Positions 60,450 through 64,000 of a stretch of 64,000 nucleotides of DNA are shown here, piece by piece. The translations under genes were made by a program, and so were the position numbers. The notes under the pieces are model-generated. The model was not told the origin of the DNA. It searched no databases and saw only the letters and a list, made by a program, of their open reading frames with translations. Every line of letters starts with the position of its first letter. Within the stretch, counting starts at the first letter, position 1. The DNA is from Chloroflexota bacterium (GTDB lineage: Bacteria > Chloroflexota > Anaerolineae > Anaerolineales > Anaerolineaceae): positions 1 through 64,000 of the forward strand of contig JAAYUC010000018.1 in the NCBI GenBank assembly GCA_012517865.1, read 5' to 3'.

Positions 60450-60523
60450 GCTCCAGTAGCTCAAATGGACAGAGCAAGGCACTCCTAACGCCTAGGTTGG
60501 GGGTTCAATTCCCTCCTGGGGCA
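60450..60523 (+). tRNA. tRNA-Arg(CCT)
   Basis: The 74-nt cloverleaf has acceptor GCTCCAG/CTGGGGC with an A discriminator, D stem GCTC/GAGC, anticodon stem AGGCA/CGCCT with loop CTCCTAA (anticodon CCT), and T arm GGGGG-TTCAATT-CCCTC. Position 31/39 is an A-C mismatch. CCA is not encoded (TCA follows the A discriminator). Confidence 0.92.
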
Positions 60524-60701
60524 TCAATAAGAATGGTTTGGGCAGCTTTCGGGCTGCCCGAATTGTTTCTTAAGGTCCGCCTGGGGAGGATGGGCAGATT
60601 TTTTAATTTGGTTCTCAGGCGGGGTCTGCTAATTGCCTGCGCAGAAAAAAATAGGCTCAGCAAGACACGCGTGGGCGGGAAATGCCGGGTTTCTTCTAAA
60701 T

Positions 60702-60735
60702 GAAAAGCCCCTCCTGAAGGAGGGGCTGCTTTGCT
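60702..60735. terminator. Intrinsic terminator after the SSB-tail protein
   Basis: The stem AGCCCCTCC / GGAGGGGCT with a TGAA loop (60706-60727) is followed on the minus strand by TTTTCA. It is next to the stop of the minus-strand gene at 60738. Confidence 0.75.
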
Positions 60736-60737
60736 TC

Positions 60738-61148
60738 TTAGAAGGGCGGGTCGTCGGTAAAGTCGTCGTCCTCACCGTCCTCGTCGTCGGCGTTCAGGTC
60801 CTGGCCTGAATGCTCACTTTCTTCAAGATCCCGGCGGACCCAGAGCTGCAGGATGTCGCCTTCTTCCACAGTCAGGGCTTGTGCCGCGATGATGAGCGCT
60901 TCTTTTCTCAGCCCGATTTCATCGCGGTATTCCAGAAACATGGTTTGGTTCTGCTTCCAGGCGCGCGTGCAGCGCTCCAGAAGCGCCTGGCTGTTGAATG
61001 CGCGCACGCTTGTGGTCGCGACGCGATAGAGCAGCGGGCCTTCCAGCACGCCTGCTGTCCAGGCGGACGCGCTGCCTTCTTCCTGCGCGTCCTCGATGAG
61101 GTCAAAATCCGGTGTGGGACCTTCAATGATGGTGATTTTGTTGTCCAT
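60738..61148 (-). CDS. Small protein with SSB-like acidic C-terminal tip
   Basis: I chose the ATG at 61148 (MDNKITIIEGPTPD), with GGAGAAAA upstream; the product is 136 residues. The middle (about 30-115) is mixed, with FNSQALLERCTRAWKQNQ and LRKEALIIAAQALTVEEGD, and I recognise no family. The end is a long acidic tail closing in DDDFTDDPPF. This is similar to the DDDIPF tip of bacterial single-strand binding proteins, which recruits repair enzymes. The protein has no recognised OB-fold. A terminator lies on each side. Confidence 0.7.
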   Translation of the reverse strand: MDNKITIIEGPTPDFDLIEDAQEEGSASAWTAGVLEGPLLYRVATTSVRAFNSQALLERCTRAWKQNQTMFLEYRDEIGLRKEALIIAAQALTVEEGDILQLWVRRDLEESEHSGQDLNADDEDGEDDDFTDDPPF

Positions 61149-61226
61149 TTTTCTCCAGCCGCTATGATACCATAAACGCCCCGAAAAAAGGCGGGAAAAT
61201 TGATGAGTTTTTGTTAAAACGACAGG

Positions 61227-61264
61227 GAAAAACGGGCTGATCAAGGAGATTGGTCAGCCCGTTC
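61227..61264 (-). terminator. Intrinsic terminator of the three-repeat protein gene
   Basis: The stem AACGGGCTGA / TCAGCCCGTT is followed on the minus strand by five T residues, 17 bp after the gene stop. Confidence 0.85.
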
Positions 61265-61280
61265 GTGCGTAAAAATTTGC

Positions 61281-62312
61281 TTAGTTGGCAGTGTTATTCC
61301 AGAACCAGTTGTAGGCGTAGTAATAATCACCTTGCAGTCGAATCGAGATGCGCTCCAGGCCGACCAGGTCGGAGGGAATGTCAAAGGTAGCCGTCTGCGT
61401 GCCGCCTTCGCCGGTTTCCAGGGTTGCCACTTGGATGCCGCCGATTCCGCGGGTCCACATCTTGCCCATCAAGACCTTGAACTCATAGTCCTTGGGCAGG
61501 TTGTAGGCTTTAATGGTTACTTTGCTGTCCTTGACCACGGATTCGATGAAGAAATACGGGTAGCCGGTATAGCCGTCCGCGGGCGGTACAGGCGGTTCGC
61601 TGCCGGTGTTGTTCCAGAACCAGTTGTAAGCGTAATAACCGCCGGTGCCTTCCAGACGAATTGAGACCCGTTCATCATTGGCCAGCTCCGCGGGAATATC
61701 AAAAGTGGCTTCAAAACTGCCGCCTTCACCGGAGTTCAACTTGGCGACCTCGATGCCCTTGATGCCGCGCGTCCACATCTTGCCCATCAAGACTGTAAAC
61801 TCTACATTTTTGGGGAAGTTGTAGGTGTGGATGGTGACATCTTCACCTTTCACAACGCTTTTAATTGAGAAGGTGGGGATAGTGCTGCAGCCGCAGCCCG
61901 GGGTGCCTTCATCCGGTTCGGTGGGTTCCGGCCAGGTGCCGTTGGGGTCATTCCAGAACCAGTTGTAAGCGAAATAGGGATTATCTGTGCCCTGGATGCG
62001 AATGGCAATCTGCGCGCGGGTCTTTAACGCGGCCGGGATGTTAAAGGTGGCGGTAAACGCGCCTCCTTCTCCGGAACCAAATGTTGCCACTTCAATTCCG
62101 CCAATTCCTTTCGTCCCGATTTCACCCATCAGGGCTTTAAAGTTCTTATTGGCGGGCATATCCTTGGTGAGGATTGTGACGCTGACGCCTTTCTCCACCG
62201 CGGTGATGGTAAAAGTGGGATACGTGGAGGCTTGCACTTTTCCGACCCCCAGGAACAGGGAGAGTACGAGAACAAGTGCCGCTGCCTGTAGTACAAGACG
62301 ATGCTTTTTCAT
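61281..62312 (-). CDS. Secreted protein with three YNWFWN repeats
   Basis: The 343-residue protein has a signal peptide (LVLQAAALVLVLSLFLGVG, cut near VQA-S, residue 28) and three tandem domains of about 92 residues at about 31-122, 144-235 and 251-341. Each shows TxxxVxxGxxVTIxTxxxP, FxxLMGxxxTxGIxGIEVA, GEGGxFTATFxIP and a closing YNWFWN at residues 116-121, 229-234 and 334-339. A linker between the first two has two cysteines (GCGCS). The function is unknown; the beta-rich repeat with a sharp aromatic end looks like a surface or extracellular binding module. GAAGGAG precedes the ATG. Confidence 0.8.
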   Translation of the reverse strand: MKKHRLVLQAAALVLVLSLFLGVGKVQASTYPTFTITAVEKGVSVTILTKDMPANKNFKALMGEIGTKGIGGIEVATFGSGEGGAFTATFNIPAALKTRAQIAIRIQGTDNPYFAYNWFWNDPNGTWPEPTEPDEGTPGCGCSTIPTFSIKSVVKGEDVTIHTYNFPKNVEFTVLMGKMWTRGIKGIEVAKLNSGEGGSFEATFDIPAELANDERVSIRLEGTGGYYAYNWFWNNTGSEPPVPPADGYTGYPYFFIESVVKDSKVTIKAYNLPKDYEFKVLMGKMWTRGIGGIQVATLETGEGGTQTATFDIPSDLVGLERISIRLQGDYYYAYNWFWNNTAN

Positions 62313-62430
62313 GCTTTTCTCCTTCGATAATACTCGGGTTCAAGAGGACGATGAGCCCGATTGCTGTTATTCACTCGGACTCAGGACGAAGAATCTGCTG
62401 GAAAAGTTCCATATTCAGGTGAGTTTTAAG

Positions 62431-62458
62431 ATTATAGCATTTTCGTAGTCTGAATCAA
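62431..62458 (-). promoter_or_regulatory. Promoter of the three-repeat protein gene
   Basis: On the minus strand TTGATT (62458-62453) and TATAAT (62436-62431) have a 16-bp spacer. The 5' leader is about 110 bases long. Confidence 0.65.
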
Positions 62459-62486
62459 ATATTTGCGACAGGTTTTGGTAAAAATT

Positions 62487-62514
62487 AAAAAAAGCACCTT
62501 CAAAGGTGCTTTTT
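62487..62514 (-). terminator. Intrinsic terminator of the hsp20 gene
   Basis: The stem GCACCTT / AAGGTGC is bounded by A7 on one side and T6 on the other, just after the Hsp20 stop on the minus strand. It may act on both strands. Confidence 0.85.
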
Positions 62515-62533
62515 TGGGTCGATAAACCCCATA

Positions 62534-62950
62534 TTACTTTTGGGTAATTTTGATGGACTTCGGTTTCGCTTCTTCGGCCTTGGGGATGTTCAAGGTCAGA
62601 ATTCCGCTGTCCAGGACGGCTTCCACTTTGCTGCTGTCCAGCGGAGTGGGAAGCGAGATGACGCGGTGGAAACGGCCGGCGGGCAGTTCTGCCAGCAAAT
62701 ACTCCGCGCGCGCGTCCCTTTCCAGCTTCACTTCACCGCTGATGGTCACGACTTCGTTCACAATCTGAATATCTACATCTTCTGCGCGGACGCCCGGTAA
62801 GTAGGCTTTCAGCTCGTATCCTTCCGGTGTGGCTTTCACGTCCATCGGGAATGAAACCTGGGGTTCAAATTCTCTTTCCAATTCGCTCATCGCGTCGGCA
62901 AGCGCCTGCATTCTAAATCTGCGGCCGTAAGGGTTTAAGTAGAAGGTCAT
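62534..62950 (-). CDS. Small heat-shock protein (Hsp20)
   Basis: The 138-residue chaperone has an N-terminal arm and an alpha-crystallin domain (about 35-125), with VDIQIVNEVVTISGEV and the signature DSGILTLNIPKAEEAKP. The tail has the I-x-I-like motif SIKITQK. It holds unfolded proteins in oligomers. AAAGGAG lies upstream of the ATG. It is divergent from the M23 gene, so heat-regulated control would have to lie in the short spacer. Confidence 0.95.
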   Translation of the reverse strand: MTFYLNPYGRRFRMQALADAMSELEREFEPQVSFPMDVKATPEGYELKAYLPGVRAEDVDIQIVNEVVTISGEVKLERDARAEYLLAELPAGRFHRVISLPTPLDSSKVEAVLDSGILTLNIPKAEEAKPKSIKITQK

Positions 62951-63061
62951 TTCTGGCTCCTTTTGTTAGTGATTTTGATGTGTTTACTTTATGCGCGGGA
63001 TATTAGATTTTTGCTTACAATATGTAGGCAAATCATTAGAAAAACAAAGGACCCATACCTG

Positions 63062-63772
63062 ATGAAAAAAAGCGGCAAAATTGTGCTTGGCGCGGCAGCG
63101 GCCGGGCTTGTTGTTCTGGCCGGTTTGTACCTGTATCGCGGTTATCTTTCCGGACCGAGCACTGCCGTAATGACTTTCTTGCGCGCTCCTGAAGCCCATT
63201 CGGATTGGAAAACGAGCGCGCTTTCCCGCTGCGGGGACGCGCCTTTCAGCTTCCCAACCGATGGTTTTATCGGATATTTGTGGGGCGATAGTTTTCGGCT
63301 GCTGCACAAGCACCAGGGCATTGATATCTTTGCCGGCACCGATGTGGGTCAGACCGCCGTGTACGCTCCCTATGACGGCTATCTCACCCGTCTGGATAGT
63401 TGGAAAAGCAGCCTCATTATTCGAATCCCCAGCGACCCCCTGCACCCCGGCAACCAAATCTGGCTGTATATGACCCATCTGGCAGACCCGCAGGGAACCT
63501 CTTTGATTGTTGCCGACTTTCCACCCGGCACAGCGGAAAAAGCCGTCCGGAAGGGTGAGTTACTGGGGTATCAGGGTAATTATTCCGGCGATCCTAATAG
63601 ACCGACAGGGGTCCATCTGCATTTTTCGATTGTCCGCGACGACGGCAGCGGCAGGTATCTGAATGAACTGGAATTCGAGAATACCATTGACCCATCACCA
63701 TACTTCAATTTGCCCTTAAACGCCAGCGGCAGCCGGAGCTCTATACCAAAGTGCGCGTCCCCGGCGAATTGA
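63062..63772 (+). CDS. M23 peptidase, membrane-anchored
   Basis: From the ATG at 63062 the product has 236 residues, with an N-terminal helix (IVLGAAAAGLVVLAGLYLY) and an M23 domain (about 75-225). Metal ligands are in HKHQGIDIF, and the active-site His in YMTHLA and GVHLHFSI. An AAAGGA lies 10 bases upstream. It probably cuts peptidoglycan peptides at the cell surface, as a second enzyme with the LysM-M23 protein. An earlier frame from 62963 is not supported. A GC hairpin lies just after the stop, without a T-run. Confidence 0.88.
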   Translation: MKKSGKIVLGAAAAGLVVLAGLYLYRGYLSGPSTAVMTFLRAPEAHSDWKTSALSRCGDAPFSFPTDGFIGYLWGDSFRLLHKHQGIDIFAGTDVGQTAVYAPYDGYLTRLDSWKSSLIIRIPSDPLHPGNQIWLYMTHLADPQGTSLIVADFPPGTAEKAVRKGELLGYQGNYSGDPNRPTGVHLHFSIVRDDGSGRYLNELEFENTIDPSPYFNLPLNASGSRSSIPKCASPAN

Positions 63773-63885
63773 GGACCGACAGGCCGCGCCTGGGCCTGCG
63801 GTCTGGGAAGTGACGAGCACCGCGCGGAAAAAAACATACCTGGTAGCATTCGGCAGGCGCGCTGCTTGCAGGTCTATTCATCCGT

Positions 63886-63914
63886 TTGGAAATAATTTAA
63901 ATATTCGCTATAAT
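63886..63914 (+). promoter_or_regulatory. Promoter of the MBL-fold gene
   Basis: TTGGAA and TATAAT are separated by 17 bp, with the start codon 31 bases on and AGGAGG between. This is a canonical housekeeping promoter. Confidence 0.8.
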
Positions 63915-63945
63915 ACCGACAGGAAAACGTAGGAGGTATTCGCGA

Positions 63946-64000
63946 ATGCAAGAAATCGCCCCAAACGTGTTTATTGAACACAACTCCCTTGGGTTGGTAA
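63946..64000 (+). CDS. Start of an MBL-fold metallo-hydrolase, partial
   Basis: Only 18 codons are in the window, MQEIAPNVFIEHNSLGLV, which match the N-terminal strand of metallo-beta-lactamase-fold hydrolases. AGGAGG lies 11 bases before the ATG. The rest lies beyond the edge, so the call is provisional. Confidence 0.55.
   Translation, partial: MQEIAPNVFIEHNSLGLV

Noticed and set aside
60497-60703. Small plus-strand frame after tRNA-Arg
   Set aside because: It starts within the tRNA and has no ribosome site or family.
1-64000. CRISPR arrays, insertion sequences, prophage or attachment sites
   Set aside because: No direct repeat array, transposase, integrase or tRNA-edge duplication was seen while reading the window.

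Overview
The window is ordinary-composition bacterial chromosome, dense in genes, with moderately high GC and no phage, insertion sequence, CRISPR array or rRNA. The set of genes suggests an anaerobic Chloroflexota bacterium, probably Anaerolineae-like. This is inferred from the mix of a DUF438-hemerythrin-PAS protein, vWA/FHA and kelch surface proteins, a G5-3D protein beside rsmA, SelB, Rho, orphan Complex I-type membrane subunits and nucleobase catabolism genes. No 16S gene is present to confirm it.

Layout. 1-3.7 kb (minus): a FadR-like regulator, glycerol-3-phosphate dehydrogenase and an AGPS-family FAD oxidase (cut by the window start). This looks like an acyl-CoA-controlled glycerol-phosphate/ether-lipid operon with FadR-type operators. 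3.9-6.1 kb (plus): a Crp/Fnr regulator, a 2[4Fe-4S] ferredoxin and a DUF438-hemerythrin-PAS protein, with a perfect CRP-type palindrome between the first two. 6.4-8.9 kb: a secreted kelch protein, a hairpin-rich spacer and two tRNA-Ser genes. 9.0-15.0 kb (minus): vWA-TM-FHA protein, membrane protein, guaA, xpt and PhzF. 15.2-16.4 kb (plus): an L,D-transpeptidase.

16.5-34.9 kb (minus): fifteen genes in one direction with gaps of at most about 60 bp. From the 5' end they are folD, 8-oxoguanine deaminase, carbamate kinase, threonine synthase, a glycosyltransferase, a PLP lyase, an unknown protein, dihydropyrimidinase/hydantoinase, three Complex I-like membrane subunits, a coiled-coil protein, selB, a hydroxyacid dehydrogenase and an M32 carboxypeptidase. 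Several of these would fit together as anaerobic purine/pyrimidine (or hydantoin) degradation with ATP gained through carbamate kinase. That is the most interesting hypothesis here, but it is inference.

34.9-48.6 kb (plus): udk, a VTT membrane protein, rsmG, an unknown tail-anchored protein, pth, mfd, a G5-3D protein, rsmA, (one minus gene), mscL with a zinc ribbon, an orphan DNA methyltransferase, a nucleoside phosphorylase and a phosphodiesterase. 48.6-57.7 kb (minus): phosphoesterase, acpS, two M16 peptidase subunits, a membrane protein, an M19 dipeptidase, an S1-domain protein and ftsK. 58.0-60.5 kb (plus): rho, a LysM-M23 protein and tRNA-Arg. 60.7-64 kb: a small protein with an SSB-like acidic tail, a secreted three-repeat protein, an Hsp20, an M23 peptidase and the start of an MBL-fold hydrolase.

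Expression signals. Several genes have a TATAAT box only 6-7 bases before the start codon and no Shine-Dalgarno, which implies leaderless mRNAs. Many others have clear AGGAG-type sites. Intrinsic terminators between convergent genes are frequent and clear.
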